In this document: piece by piece, positions 48,001 through 55,997 of the stretch | Layout of the letters: every line of letters begins with the position of its first letter | How positions within the stretch are numbered: position 1 is the stretch's first letter | Assembly: GCA_035296385.1 (NCBI GenBank) | Contig: DATHBB010000171.1 | Span: 1 to 64,000 of the forward strand | Reading direction: 5' to 3' | DNA from: JAIVJZ01 sp035296385 | Lineage (GTDB): Bacteria > Acidobacteriota > Blastocatellia > Pyrinomonadales > Pyrinomonadaceae | DNA length: 64,000 nucleotides | Program-made: the position numbers and the translations under genes | The notes under the pieces: generated by a model | What the model saw: only the letters and a program-made list of their open reading frames with translations | Database searches by the model: none | Told to the model about the DNA's origin: nothing

Positions 48001-48420
48001 GCCTGTCACGCGCTGATCATCGAGGACGCGCGCGATACGTTGGAGATGCTGCGCGTGGCTTTCGAGGTGCGCGGCTTCCGCACGAGCACCTGCGCCACGC
48101 CCGAAGAGGCTCTCGCCATTGCAGCAAACGAACACTTTGATATAATCATTTCCGATATTGGTCTTCCAAACATTGACGGTTACGAACTTTTGCAGCGGCT
48201 GCGCATGCAGTCGCCGCGTCTGCGCGAAGTGCCCGCGCTCGCCTTGACGGGCTATGCCGCGCAGAGAGACATTGACGCCGCCCTCACCTCCGGCTTCAGC
48301 GCGCACCTCGCCAAACCATTCGATCCGGCCACGCTGGCCGCGACCGTGGATGCGTTGCTCAACCGTCAAGCGTCCGACTCACCGGACACGGACGAACGAC
48401 CCGATGTGTCGCGGTCGTGA
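45028..48420 (+). CDS. Multi-PAS/GAF hybrid histidine kinase with C-terminal receiver
   Basis: 1130 residues, no transmembrane segment, so cytoplasmic. Four PAS/PAC units (about 36-150, 170-290, 300-440, 445-565), each ending in a DITERKRAE-type PAC; a GAF domain (about 575-735); HisKA with LSHELRTPLTP (H751); HATPase with N, G1 and G2 boxes (VEDEGEGI, GIGLALVKSF); and a receiver (about 990-1115) with IIEDARD, phospho-Asp near 1043 in ISDIGLPNIDG, and LAKPF. It senses an unknown signal and passes phosphate to its own receiver or a partner. The next genes are a lone receiver and a second sensor, probably one signalling cluster. Confidence 0.93.
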   Translation: MSDSKQHDLTTVPHEDGFRPREMQAALASLRESNQTLEAIIHASPLAIITLDPEGIVKMWNSAAERIYGWSEEEVLGRPLPTVPLDRQEEMRQNHHRALQGTDFKAYETERLRKDGTQISVSISTAPLRDSEGELKGVVALVEDITERKRAEREKSRLAAEVESQQRRLDSIIKSVPGVVWEAWGEPDESNQRINFVSDYVEKLLGYTVEEWLSTPNFWLTIVHPEDRERAARNAVATFESGEIGTNQFRWMTKDGRAVWVEAHSIAITDARGRPVGMRGVTMDITERKEAGEALSRSEERYRAFIEQSNEPIWRFELRAPIPVNLSTDEQIEHFYAAGYLAECNDVMARMYGYASASELIGKPLEAFLPRTPTNLDYLRAAINSGYSLTDVESQELDREGHTKYFLNNLVGIVEGGMLRRVWGTQRDITEHKRVEEELRRWEQIFQHAGWGVAMGDPATGTLKALNPAFARMHGYTVEEMIGKPLTDMFAPEERPQLAGHIRIVAEKGHHIYESIHIRKDGTRFPVLADVTAYKDEQGNVLYRAANIQDITERKRAEEAERFLGDATTMFTSSLDYELTLESVARLAVPYVADYCLVHMLEDDSSIRRMIVAHQDPAREAAWRDMQRRFPLDLNTPHTIAKVLRSGRAEMFSLVSDELMQRVIGDPAEIRMLKEFDIKASMIVPLVARGRTIGALTFISSESGRHYAEDDFALAQELARRAVFAIDNARLYGRAQEANRAKDEFLATLSHELRTPLTPIIGWVHMMGTGQLAPADIQHGLTIIAKNSQSLSRLINDLLDMSAILSGKMRIDTLPVPLDGAVKEAIETVRPQAVKQDIRIELAPCEGLEEVTVSGDRTRLVQVFWNLLANAVKFSPRGGRVKVVCEIAGGGAAHVRVEDEGEGIRPEFLPHVFERFRQQDMSTTKMHGGLGIGLALVKSFVEAHGGTVAASSAGEGRGSRFTVTLPLLQRPAVARAAPVDPAADAACEIEGACHALIIEDARDTLEMLRVAFEVRGFRTSTCATPEEALAIAANEHFDIIISDIGLPNIDGYELLQRLRMQSPRLREVPALALTGYAAQRDIDAALTSGFSAHLAKPFDPATLAATVDALLNRQASDSPDTDERPDVSRS

Positions 48421-48508
48421 AGCGCGAGCGAAGTAATTTTTTCTTCGCCCCGAGGTTTACTTTCCAGTTGCCGTAGGCCGCGCAAGCGGAAAGGGAGATA
48501 GAGTAAAG

Positions 48509-49024
48509 ATGTTGGCAGCCCCTGAACCTGTCGCGCACGCGACCAACGCGGCGCGCGTCGGAATAGTGATGTTTGTTCCGAATCGCCTCGCTTTCGGCGG
48601 AGACCCCCCTTCGTCGAATCACCCCTCACCCTTCAACGACGAGCCACAGTTGAAGAGGAACAAACCGCGCGCACTCGTCGTTGACGACGCGCCGGACGTG
48701 ACGGAGATGCTCGCCATCCTGCTCCAATATGCGGGCTACGAGGTGGTCACGGTTTACTCAGGCGCGCAGGCTCTCAGCGCGGCGCGCGGCGGGCAGTTCG
48801 ATGTGCTCGTCTCGGACATCGGAATGCCCGGCATGAACGGTTACGAACTGGCCGAAGCCCTGCGCGCGCTGCCCGATTATCGGGTCACGCCGATGATCGC
48901 CGTCACGGGTTTTACGATGTACGAAGACCGCGACCGCGCCCTCCGCTCCGGCTTCAACGCGTTTTTGACGAAACCCATTAACCCGCACGATCTCATTAGT
49001 CTCGTCGAACGTTTGCGAAGCTGA
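48509..49024 (+). CDS. Single-domain response regulator
   Basis: 171 residues. A short N-terminal extension (about 1-50) precedes a complete receiver: ALVVDDAPDVTEM, phospho-Asp in LVSDIGMPGMNG, and FLTKPINP with the conserved Lys. No output domain is present, so it works as a phosphate shuttle or by protein contact. The start at 48509 has a GGGAG site; an internal ATG at 48569 is possible. It lies between two sensor kinases. Confidence 0.9.
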   Translation: MLAAPEPVAHATNAARVGIVMFVPNRLAFGGDPPSSNHPSPFNDEPQLKRNKPRALVVDDAPDVTEMLAILLQYAGYEVVTVYSGAQALSAARGGQFDVLVSDIGMPGMNGYELAEALRALPDYRVTPMIAVTGFTMYEDRDRALRSGFNAFLTKPINPHDLISLVERLRS

Positions 49025-49063
49025 CCGTCCACGGAGTCGGCTTCGCCTGAAGCGAAATTCTTC

Positions 49064-50929
49064 ATGTCTATCGAAGAGTCGGAAGCGTCCGTCCTCATCG
49101 TCAACGACTCCACAGATGCGCTCGCGCTGCAAAGCGCGGTGTTGCAGCAAGCCGGTTATCGTGTGCTCACGGCGGCTGACGGCCTTGAAGGACTCGCCAT
49201 TGCGCGCCGCGAAATCCCCGCCCTCGTCGTCAGCGATGTCAGCATGCCGCACATGGACGGCATCGAACTCTGCCGCCGCCTGCGCGAAGACGCGCGCCTC
49301 CAACTCACGCCCATCCTGCTCGTCAGCGCCTACCGCCACGACACGCGGAGCGTGCTCGAAGGTCTCAAGGCCGGAGCCGACGATTACATCGAAGCGCCTT
49401 TCGACCCGCTGCGCCTCGTCGCGCAGGTCGCGCGCATGCTCGAACGCGCGCGCCTCGAAGCCCACTACCGCGACATCGTCGAACAGTCCGGCGACATCAT
49501 CTACACGCACGACCTCGAAGGCCGGTTGACGAGCCTCAACGCCGCCGGACTACTCTTCAGCAGCCGGCGGATGGAGGAAGCTATCGGCCAGCACTTCGCC
49601 GCCGTGTTCAAATTGGATGTCGGGGAGCAGGAGGTCGGAGAGTGGATCAGGAACCTGCGGAGCGCGGGCGCGGGTCGCGCCGAAGCGCAATGCACGAGCG
49701 CGAATGGCGAGCGGTGTTGGCTGGAATTCAACATGTCTCTCATCTGCGCGCGCGACGGCGCGCCCACAGGCGTGCGCGGCGTGGCGCGCGACATCACGAG
49801 CCACAAGCGGATCGAGGAGCGTCTGCGTCGCAGCGAAGAACGCTACCGCGAGTTGGTTAATAACGCCAACGACATCATCTACACGACCGACATGGAAGGC
49901 CGCTACACCTCGCTCAACCGCGCGGGCGAGCACATCAGCGGCTACACGCGCGAAGAAATTCTGGGGAAGAGTTGGAAGGAGATAGTCGCGGCGGAATACG
50001 TCACGCTCGTCAGCGAGATGCTTTTGCGCAAGCTGGCCGGACAGGAAACGGTCACGTTCTACGAGATCGAAATGATCGCCAAGAACGGGCGGCGCATCCC
50101 GCTTGAGATCAACAGCCAGATCATTTACGAAGACGGCCAGCCTGTCGGACTGCAAGGCATCGCGCGCGACATCACGGAACGCAAGCGCGCGGAAGCGCTC
50201 CTGCGCACGAGCTTCGAGCAGGAGGTCGAGAGCGAGAAGATGCGCAGCCTCGGCCAACTCTCAGCGGGCGTGGCGCACAACTTCAACAACGCGCTGGCCG
50301 CCGTGCTCGGGCGCACCCAACTCCTCCTGCGCTCCGTGACGGACGAACGGCAGCGGCGCAGCCTCGAAGTTATCGAAACGGCCACGCAGGACGCCGCCGA
50401 GATCGTCCGCCGCATACAGACCTTCGCGCGCCGCGCGCCCTCCGCGCAGTTCGCGCAAGTCTCGCTCTCGCAGCTCGTGACCGACGCCGTGCAACTGACG
50501 CGCACGAGTTGGCAGGACGACGCGCAAGTGCACGGTCGCCACTACGACGTTAGCTTCTCGAACGAAGTCGGCGCGGGCGATCTCATCGAAGCCAACGCGA
50601 CGGAACTGCGCGAGGTCTTCGTCAACTTGATCTTCAACGCGCTCGACGCGATGCCCGCGGGCGGGCGCATCGCTCTGCGCGAGACGAGGCGCGACGAGTG
50701 GTTCGTCGTCGAAGTCGGCGACACGGGCGAGGGCATCGCGCCGGAGTTTCAAGACCGCATCTTCGAGCCGTTCTTCACCACCAAAGGCTCGCAAGGCTCC
50801 GGCCTCGGCCTCGCCGTCTCCTACGGCATCGTCAAACGTCACGGCGGCACGATTGAAGTCGCCAGCGAGACGGGCAACGGCACGACCTTCACGCTCACCT
50901 TCCCCTGCCTTCGTAAAAACGAACAGTAA
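49064..50929 (+). CDS. REC-PAS-PAS sensor histidine kinase with degenerate receiver
   Basis: 621 residues. An N-terminal receiver-like domain (about 8-120), two PAS domains (about 135-250 and 265-385, each with a DITxxKR PAC end), HisKA of the NtrB type with GVAHNFNNALAAV (H405), and HATPase with IFNALDAM, VGDTGEGI and GSGLGLAVSYG. The receiver keeps the phospho-Asp (D58 in SDVSMPHMDG) but reads VNDS where an Asp pair is usual and EAPF where the conserved Lys-Pro is usual, so phosphorylation may be impaired. No membrane segment. The stop is 2 bp from LIR-10. Confidence 0.92.
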   Translation: MSIEESEASVLIVNDSTDALALQSAVLQQAGYRVLTAADGLEGLAIARREIPALVVSDVSMPHMDGIELCRRLREDARLQLTPILLVSAYRHDTRSVLEGLKAGADDYIEAPFDPLRLVAQVARMLERARLEAHYRDIVEQSGDIIYTHDLEGRLTSLNAAGLLFSSRRMEEAIGQHFAAVFKLDVGEQEVGEWIRNLRSAGAGRAEAQCTSANGERCWLEFNMSLICARDGAPTGVRGVARDITSHKRIEERLRRSEERYRELVNNANDIIYTTDMEGRYTSLNRAGEHISGYTREEILGKSWKEIVAAEYVTLVSEMLLRKLAGQETVTFYEIEMIAKNGRRIPLEINSQIIYEDGQPVGLQGIARDITERKRAEALLRTSFEQEVESEKMRSLGQLSAGVAHNFNNALAAVLGRTQLLLRSVTDERQRRSLEVIETATQDAAEIVRRIQTFARRAPSAQFAQVSLSQLVTDAVQLTRTSWQDDAQVHGRHYDVSFSNEVGAGDLIEANATELREVFVNLIFNALDAMPAGGRIALRETRRDEWFVVEVGDTGEGIAPEFQDRIFEPFFTTKGSQGSGLGLAVSYGIVKRHGGTIEVASETGNGTTFTLTFPCLRKNEQ

Positions 50930-50931
50930 AG

Positions 50932-51035
50932 ATTCACCGCGGAGGCGCGGAGCAAAGCCGCAGAGTGTGCGCAGACAAGATCATTCAACTCTCTCTGCGC
51001 ACACTCTGCGCACACTCTGCGTCTCTGCGGTGAAT
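50932..51035. repeat. LIR-10: inverted repeat of CGCAGAG-type words
   Basis: Ends ATTCACCG and CGGTGAAT pair, followed by inward GAGGCGCGGAGCAAAGC / GCGTCTCTGCG words; the right arm carries CTCTGCGCACA twice. Related to the outer arms of LIR-8 and LIR-12. It lies directly after the kinase stop codon. Confidence 0.85.
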
Positions 51036-51172
51036 GCTTTCCTTCCTGAAAATCGCTCTCATGCTCGCACGCTTTTCTTCCACCCGCGCTTCCATGTTAT
51101 TTTGTGGCCGCAAGCGTACAACCCGCGCAAAAGTTCCAGCCACGCGCTACGGGAAAGGGACGGCAACTTTTT

Positions 51173-52993
51173 ATGGAGAACGCCGGAAGTCACGAAGCCG
51201 CCGCCGCCGCTACTGCCAGTGCCGGAGAGGTCGTCATCGCGCGCGACGACCCGGGCAGCGGCGACGATGCCGCCGCGCCGCCGCGCGAACGGCGAAACGT
51301 CTTCGCGTCGGCTGCCGTCGTGCGCGCCCTCTATCTCTCTATCGGCGCGCTCGTCATCGCCGCCGTCTTCTGGCTACTACAGTTCTCCACAGATGCCATC
51401 TGCTGCGGCGACTTCGACGGTTACTATCACATCGGTTGGAGCGCGCAACTCTGGCAGGGCATACGCACAGGCCAGTTCCCGCCGCAGTTCACCTGGCTGC
51501 CGCTGACGACCTTGAACGCGCGCGATTACGTGGATCATCATTTCCTCTTCCACATCTTGCAGATTCCCTTCACCTTCTTTCAGGACGTGCGCACGGGCGC
51601 GAAAATTTCCGCTTGGCTCTTCGGCACGCTCGCCGTCTTCTCCTGCTACTGGATGCTCGTGCGCTATCGCATACAGTACCCGCTCGTCTGGCTCATCGCG
51701 CTCCTCGGATGTTCCGCGCCCTTTCTGTTTCGCATGAACATGACGAAGGCGATGAGCGTCTCCGTCGTGCTGCTCATCCTCGGCATTCACCTGCTCTTTC
51801 AAAGAAAATATTTGTGGCTGCTCCCGCTCGCCTTCATCTTCACTCTGACTTACGACATGTTCGTCCTGCTCGGACTCGTCGCGTTCATCTGGACAGCCGT
51901 TGTCGCGTGGAGCGAGCGGCGCTTCGAGTGGAGGCCGCTTGCGTGGGTCGTGGTCGGAGTCGGCGCGGGTACAGTTATCAACCCCTACTTCCCGCACAAC
52001 GTCCGGCTGCTCTACGCGCACATCATGATGAAGGTCACGTCAGGCGGCTTTGCGACGGCGGTGGGGCAGGAGTGGTATCCCTACGACAGTTGGGACTTCG
52101 CGCGCAACTGCACCGTCGCCTTCGCCGCGATGATCACCGGCTACATCGCCTTCAACTGGCACGACCGCAAACGCGCCGCGCGCCCGCTCTTCTTTCTCAT
52201 CTTCTCGACCATCCTGCTCATCGCCAACGCGCGCTGGCGTCGCTTCGCGGAATACTGGCCGCCCTTCGCCATCCTCTTCGCCGCCTTCACCCTGCAACTC
52301 GTCTTCGAGCGCGCACGCTCCGCCTACGGCAACTTGCCCGCAGACGTGTTGGACGAACTTGAGCCTTACCTTGATCGCCCCGCGAGCGGCGAGAGTGGCC
52401 GCGCCGTGAACGCGTCGCCGGAGTGGAGCGCGACGCACAAAACTCTGGCGGCCTCCGTCGTCGCGCTCCTGCTCGCCGTCCCGATGATCTCCATGATCGT
52501 CGCCGAGACGCGCGAGATCGCGACGACCGCGCCGCACGAAGAGTACACGAAGGGCATCGAGTGGATGCGCACGCACGTTCCCGCCGGGCAGGTCATCTTC
52601 AACACCGACTGGGACGACTTCCCCAAACTCTTCTACTACGACCCGACGCACCTGTACGTCTCCGGCCTCGACCCGAGTTACCTGCACGAACGCGACCCCG
52701 CTTTGTCGCGTCTCTACGAAGACATCACGCTCGGCAGGAACAAAGACCCCGGCCCCGCCATACGCGACCGCTTCGGCGCGCGCTACGTCTTCACCGACAA
52801 CGAGGACGTACACAACGATTTCTACGATGCCGCGATGGACAGCGGGTGGTTCGACGAGGTTTACACGGACAAGGACTGCACCATCCTCTACATACGCGAC
52901 CAGAAAGGCACGCCCGCGCCCCTCGAACCCGGCGACGATAACGAGCCGGACGAAGACACCGACGGCGAGGCGGACGAAGGCGATGCGACCTAG
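51173..52993 (+). CDS. Polytopic GT-C-like membrane protein
   Basis: 606 residues. An acidic, Ala-rich cytoplasmic tail (about 1-45) is followed by about ten hydrophobic segments up to residue ~440, then a soluble ~180-residue C-terminal domain with an acidic end (DNEPDEDTDGEADEGD). The first loop carries CCGDFDGYYHIGWS, resembling the Asp-x-x-Tyr-His acid motif of GT-C (STT3/PMT-like) glycosyltransferases that use polyprenol-phosphate sugars. The soluble domain has EWMRTHVPAGQVIFNTDWDDFP, common to such predicted transferases. Donor and acceptor are unknown. ATG at 51173 is preferred over 51104. Confidence 0.72.
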   Translation: MENAGSHEAAAAATASAGEVVIARDDPGSGDDAAAPPRERRNVFASAAVVRALYLSIGALVIAAVFWLLQFSTDAICCGDFDGYYHIGWSAQLWQGIRTGQFPPQFTWLPLTTLNARDYVDHHFLFHILQIPFTFFQDVRTGAKISAWLFGTLAVFSCYWMLVRYRIQYPLVWLIALLGCSAPFLFRMNMTKAMSVSVVLLILGIHLLFQRKYLWLLPLAFIFTLTYDMFVLLGLVAFIWTAVVAWSERRFEWRPLAWVVVGVGAGTVINPYFPHNVRLLYAHIMMKVTSGGFATAVGQEWYPYDSWDFARNCTVAFAAMITGYIAFNWHDRKRAARPLFFLIFSTILLIANARWRRFAEYWPPFAILFAAFTLQLVFERARSAYGNLPADVLDELEPYLDRPASGESGRAVNASPEWSATHKTLAASVVALLLAVPMISMIVAETREIATTAPHEEYTKGIEWMRTHVPAGQVIFNTDWDDFPKLFYYDPTHLYVSGLDPSYLHERDPALSRLYEDITLGRNKDPGPAIRDRFGARYVFTDNEDVHNDFYDAAMDSGWFDEVYTDKDCTILYIRDQKGTPAPLEPGDDNEPDEDTDGEADEGDAT

Positions 52994-53046
52994 CCGAAAT
53001 CGGATTTGAGAGCGCGTATGCGGGCGAATGAATCGAGTCGAATTTT

Positions 53047-53430
53047 ATGTGGAATGAGATGAAGGTGAGGACTCTAAAAATCGCGGCGGTCGTGATTCTC
53101 CTGTCGCTTGTGCTCGGCGCTACTGCGGGCTGTAACCGCTCGCAGACGCGTGAGGCGACGCAGCCCCGGCCCTCCGCTTTCGAGCGCGATCTGGCCTCCG
53201 TGCAGCGCAACAACTTCCAGAAAGTTTACGTCATCTCGCGCCCCGACGGCGGCACGCTCAACGCCGACGACAAAGCCTACCTCAAAACGAACATGCCGAT
53301 TGAGACCACCATGCGCATCCTCACGGACGAAGACCGCCGCGTCATCATCGGCACGAACTTCGACTTCAAGCCCGAACACCTCGACGCGCTCAACAGGCGC
53401 TTCAAGGTTGAAGACTACACCGGCAGATGA
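53047..53430 (+). CDS. Small lipoprotein of unknown function
   Basis: 127 residues. The signal IAAVVILLSLVLGATAGC has a lipobox with Cys near residue 28. The mature part (~100 residues) contains VYVISRPDGGTLNADDKAYLKTN and ends VEDYTGR; no family recognised. ATG at 53047 is used; an in-frame ATG at 53059 would also give a good signal. No clear ribosome site. It follows the GT-C gene on the same strand by 53 bp and may be co-transcribed. Confidence 0.7.
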   Translation: MWNEMKVRTLKIAAVVILLSLVLGATAGCNRSQTREATQPRPSAFERDLASVQRNNFQKVYVISRPDGGTLNADDKAYLKTNMPIETTMRILTDEDRRVIIGTNFDFKPEHLDALNRRFKVEDYTGR

Positions 53431-53523
53431 GCACGCGCCGCCGTCGCACCTCAATCGGGCGGCTGACACCAACGCCTTGCTCCGTTCGTTACTTTACGTG
53501 TGAGACTGACCTTCGCGCCGCGT

Positions 53524-53928
53524 TCACTTCTTACGGTTGAGTATCGCGGAAGCCGAGATGTCTGTAGCTCCCCTGTGTGAGAAGCGGTAGGCGATCTGCC
53601 TGCCGTTCAGGCGTTCGATCACGACGCGGCCTTTATCCACGCAAGCATCCTGTCCCGACGTGATGCTCTCTCTGAACACGGCGCTCTTCGAGTTGATCCG
53701 GACGAGCCGCCACCTGCCCCCGCAATTTAGCGACGGGTATTCGATCAGATACTTCCCGCCCCGCCGCGCCGTGAGCCGCATCGTCCAGGTGGAGTCGGTA
53801 TCGATCTGATAACCCGTGCCCTCCCACGTCCCGTTCAACCAGGCCCTGTTGCCCTTACCCTGCTGCGCGTACACGATGGAACTCATGCAGAGCATCAGCA
53901 ACACGGTTGCCGCGAGTTTACGCGTCAT
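53524..53928 (-). CDS. Small exported protein of unknown function
   Basis: 134 residues. A clear signal peptide (LAATVLLMLCMSSIVYA, likely cleaved before QQGK) is followed by a compact beta-rich domain: WLNGTWEGTGYQID, MRLTARRGGKYLIEYPSLNCGG, GRVVIERLNG. Two Cys could form a disulfide. The pattern of a WxGxGYQID start and alternating strands recalls lipocalin- or C1q-like folds, but no family is assigned. A much longer frame upstream is a shadow; the start at 53928 is fixed by the signal. Confidence 0.78.
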   Translation of the reverse strand: MTRKLAATVLLMLCMSSIVYAQQGKGNRAWLNGTWEGTGYQIDTDSTWTMRLTARRGGKYLIEYPSLNCGGRWRLVRINSKSAVFRESITSGQDACVDKGRVVIERLNGRQIAYRFSHRGATDISASAILNRKK

Positions 53929-53990
53929 AAAATTTTTCCCGTTGAGAAAATGAGTGATCAAGTTTGACCCCGGAGAGTTTATCGTTCGCC

Positions 53991-54416
53991 TTAGCCGTTC
54001 TGCAGCGCCGAGCGCAGATACCAACTGAACCCGATGAGCACGACGAAGAGTGCCACCATCATGATGAACAGCCACTTGTTGCGCCGTCCCGTCCTGATCT
54101 GCCAGATGCCGCTCACGAGGCTGCCGAGTCCGAAGACGAGCACCATGCCGAACAGCGCGAGGATGAGTTGCGCTTGCTGTGGCGTGCCCGTGAAGCGCGC
54201 CCCGCCCGTGCTCTCGCCCGCCTGTAGCAAGAGCGGCGCGACGTTGTAGGTGATCGTCCCCATCAGCCCGATGAGGAACACGCCGATCAGCAATTGCATC
54301 CAGCCGAGGCGGCGCACCTGCTTCGCCGTCCGCAAACGCTTCCCGCAATTCGGGCACTTGCCGACCGTCTCATTAGTAACGTGTCCACAACTAAAACAAC
54401 TGCTCGTTTCTTCCAT
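53991..54416 (-). CDS. Zinc-ribbon membrane protein
   Basis: 141 residues. The N-terminal zinc ribbon has CFSCGH...KCPNCG (four Cys, residues ~7-27), followed by three hydrophobic segments (about 42-62, 80-108, 115-135). Such small zinc-ribbon membrane proteins are common and uncharacterised. ATG at 54416 is preferred over an upstream GTG, with a GGAGGT site about 10 nt upstream. A strong promoter at 54581-54609 (minus) drives it. Confidence 0.8.
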   Translation of the reverse strand: MEETSSCFSCGHVTNETVGKCPNCGKRLRTAKQVRRLGWMQLLIGVFLIGLMGTITYNVAPLLLQAGESTGGARFTGTPQQAQLILALFGMVLVFGLGSLVSGIWQIRTGRRNKWLFIMMVALFVVLIGFSWYLRSALQNG

Positions 54417-54580
54417 CACAACTTCTACCTCCACAGAGAGAGAGCCTGCGCGCGCGCCCGTCTCTTCGCGGACGAGACGGGCACGCGGGCGTTATCAGTT
54501 GAGCTACAGTCCGAAAGTTAAAGAAGTTGGACGTGCGGCTAAAAGAAGACCGTTCATACGGCGGCGGAAAAGCGCGGGGA

Positions 54581-54609
54581 AGATAACGGCGCGCCGGGGC
54601 GCTTGTCAA
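54581..54609 (-). promoter_or_regulatory. Promoter TTGACA-N17-TTATCT for the zinc-ribbon gene
   Basis: On the minus strand TTGACA lies at 54609-54604, then 17 bp, then TTATCT at 54586-54581. The leader down to 54416 is about 160 nt and holds a GC-rich hairpin with CCCGTCTC/GAGACGGG arms near 54455-54485. Confidence 0.6.
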
Positions 54610-54683
54610 TAGTTATAAAAAACTGGGAGAGGTTCGGTTCGAAGGTGGACGCTCAAGCCCCGCCCTTTCGCGCCCTCGACGCT

Positions 54684-54926
54684 TCAAACTCCCGGGCGTT
54701 GCAAGGCGCTTCTGACCGCCGCCAGCACTTGTTCGTCCGTCGGCAGCTTGAGCCAACTTCTCTTCAAGATGAGTTTGTCGTCCAGCCAGACGGAGAACTC
54801 CCCCATGCGGCCCTGCACGAGTCGCGGCTCGATCCCCGTTTCACTTCTGACGAGCGCCGCCACACGGGCGGCACGTTCACCATAAGACTTTCAAATTTTG
54901 CAATGGCGAATGACGATCTCTCTCAT
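54684..54926 (-). CDS. Selenoprotein W-like (Rdx family), Sec encoded by in-frame TGA
   Basis: 80 codons with one in-frame TGA (54893-54891, codon 12). Reading TGA as selenocysteine gives a start MREIVIRHCKI-U-KSYGERA with the CxxU redox motif in the exact place where SelW/SelT/SelH proteins carry CxxC or CxxU after the first beta strand. The rest fits the family: an amphipathic helix (ERAARVAALVR), a TGIEPRLVQGRMGEFSVWLDD strand pair, and a final helix LPTDEQVLAAVRSAL. A stop at 54684-54686 ends it. ATG 54926 follows a GAGGTG site. A SECIS-like hairpin starts 16 nt after the TGA. The gene lies 33 bp after a dehydrogenase gene on the same strand. A Cys-to-stop pseudogene is the alternative. 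Confidence 0.8.
54854..54874 (-). promoter_or_regulatory. Candidate bacterial SECIS hairpin
   Basis: After TGA the minus strand folds into an 8-bp stem (one G-U pair) closed by the loop CGTGT (54866-54862). The loop begins 24 nt after TGA, within the 16-37 nt window known for bacterial SECIS elements, and has G at its second position, also as expected. High G+C makes chance stems common, so this supports but does not prove Sec insertion. Confidence 0.55.
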
Positions 54927-54959
54927 CCGTGTCACCTCTCAAACAGTCGCTTTCAAATC

Positions 54960-55991
54960 TCAAGGGACGAGCACGAGTTTGCCGAACTGCGCGCGGTCTT
55001 CCAAAAGTTCGTGCGCGCGTCGCGCTTCGGCGAGCGGGAGCGTCTGCGAAACGACGGCGCGAAGCTGCCCGCGCTCTACGAACTTCATGGCGTCGAGCAG
55101 TTCGGCCTTCGACCCCATGAACGAACCGAGCAGGCTGACGTGGCGGTAAAAGACTTGCCGGAGGTCTGTGCGCGCGTCGTAGCCGCTCGTCGCGCCGCAG
55201 GTGACGAGCCGCCCGTTTCGTGCCAGCACGCTGATAGAACCCGGCCACGTCTCCGCGCCCGTATGCTCGAATACGACTTCGACGCCCTTCTTGTTCGTCA
55301 GACGCCTCACTTCTTTCGGCCAGTCGGCGTGCGTGTAGTTGATCGTCTCGTCCGCGCCTAGCGAGCGCGCCTTTTCGAGTTTCTCGTCCGAACCGGCGGT
55401 GGCGATGACGCGCGCCCCCCGCAGTTTCGCGATCTGGATGCCGATTGATCCGACGCCGCTCCCCGCCGCGTGGATCAGAACGTCCTCGCCCGGCTCGACG
55501 CGCGCCCGCGAGACGAGCATGTGCCACGCCGTCACCGTCACGAGCGGCAACGCCGCGGCCTCTTCCCAACTCAAATCCGACGGCTTCGGGACGACGTTCA
55601 CCGCAGGAGCCGAGACGAACTGCGCGTAGCCACCATCGCGCCGGTAGCCGAGTATGTCGTAGCTCGCGCACAGATTGTCCAGCCCGCGCAGGCACTCCGC
55701 GCAGTGCCCGCACGACACGCCCGGCTGCAACAACACCTCGTCGCCCGCGCGCACCCAGTCAACCACCTCTCCCACCTCGCGCACCACGCCCGCGATGTCG
55801 TTCCCCAGAATGTGCGGCAGCGGAATCTCTATGCCCGGCAGCCCCTTTCGCGCCCACACGTCCAGATGATTCAAAGCGCACGCGCGCACCTCGACCAGCA
55901 CCTCGTTCGCCCTCGTGCGCGGCTCAGGCGCGTCCTCGACATACTCCAACACCTCCGCCCCGCCGTGTTGCCTGAAGATGACAGCTTTCAT
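54960..55991 (-). CDS. Zinc-binding alcohol dehydrogenase / quinone oxidoreductase (MDR family)
   Basis: 343 residues of the medium-chain dehydrogenase superfamily. The start is AVIFRQHGGAEVLEY. A structural zinc cluster appears as CGHCAECLRGLDNLC, the catalytic region GNDIAGVV is present, and the NAD(P)-binding motif GSGVGSIGIQIAKLRGA is near 170-186. It reduces or oxidises small alcohols, aldehydes or quinones; the substrate is unknown. The presence of the structural zinc loop argues for alcohol dehydrogenase rather than zinc-free quinone oxidoreductase. The SelW-like gene follows 33 bp downstream. Confidence 0.9.
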   Translation of the reverse strand: MKAVIFRQHGGAEVLEYVEDAPEPRTRANEVLVEVRACALNHLDVWARKGLPGIEIPLPHILGNDIAGVVREVGEVVDWVRAGDEVLLQPGVSCGHCAECLRGLDNLCASYDILGYRRDGGYAQFVSAPAVNVVPKPSDLSWEEAAALPLVTVTAWHMLVSRARVEPGEDVLIHAAGSGVGSIGIQIAKLRGARVIATAGSDEKLEKARSLGADETINYTHADWPKEVRRLTNKKGVEVVFEHTGAETWPGSISVLARNGRLVTCGATSGYDARTDLRQVFYRHVSLLGSFMGSKAELLDAMKFVERGQLRAVVSQTLPLAEARRAHELLEDRAQFGKLVLVP

Positions 55992-55997
55992 GTTATT

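Noticed and set aside
54490..54513. tRNA-like D-arm (CTGTAGCTCAACTGATAA on minus)
   Set aside because: It resembles a tRNA 5' region, but no D-stem pairing, anticodon arm, T-arm or acceptor partner follows. At most a fragment.
54891..54893. TGA in the SelW-like frame as a plain nonsense mutation
   Set aside because: Its exact CxxU position, intact frame on both sides, ribosome site and downstream hairpin make Sec likelier; still, this remains the main alternative.
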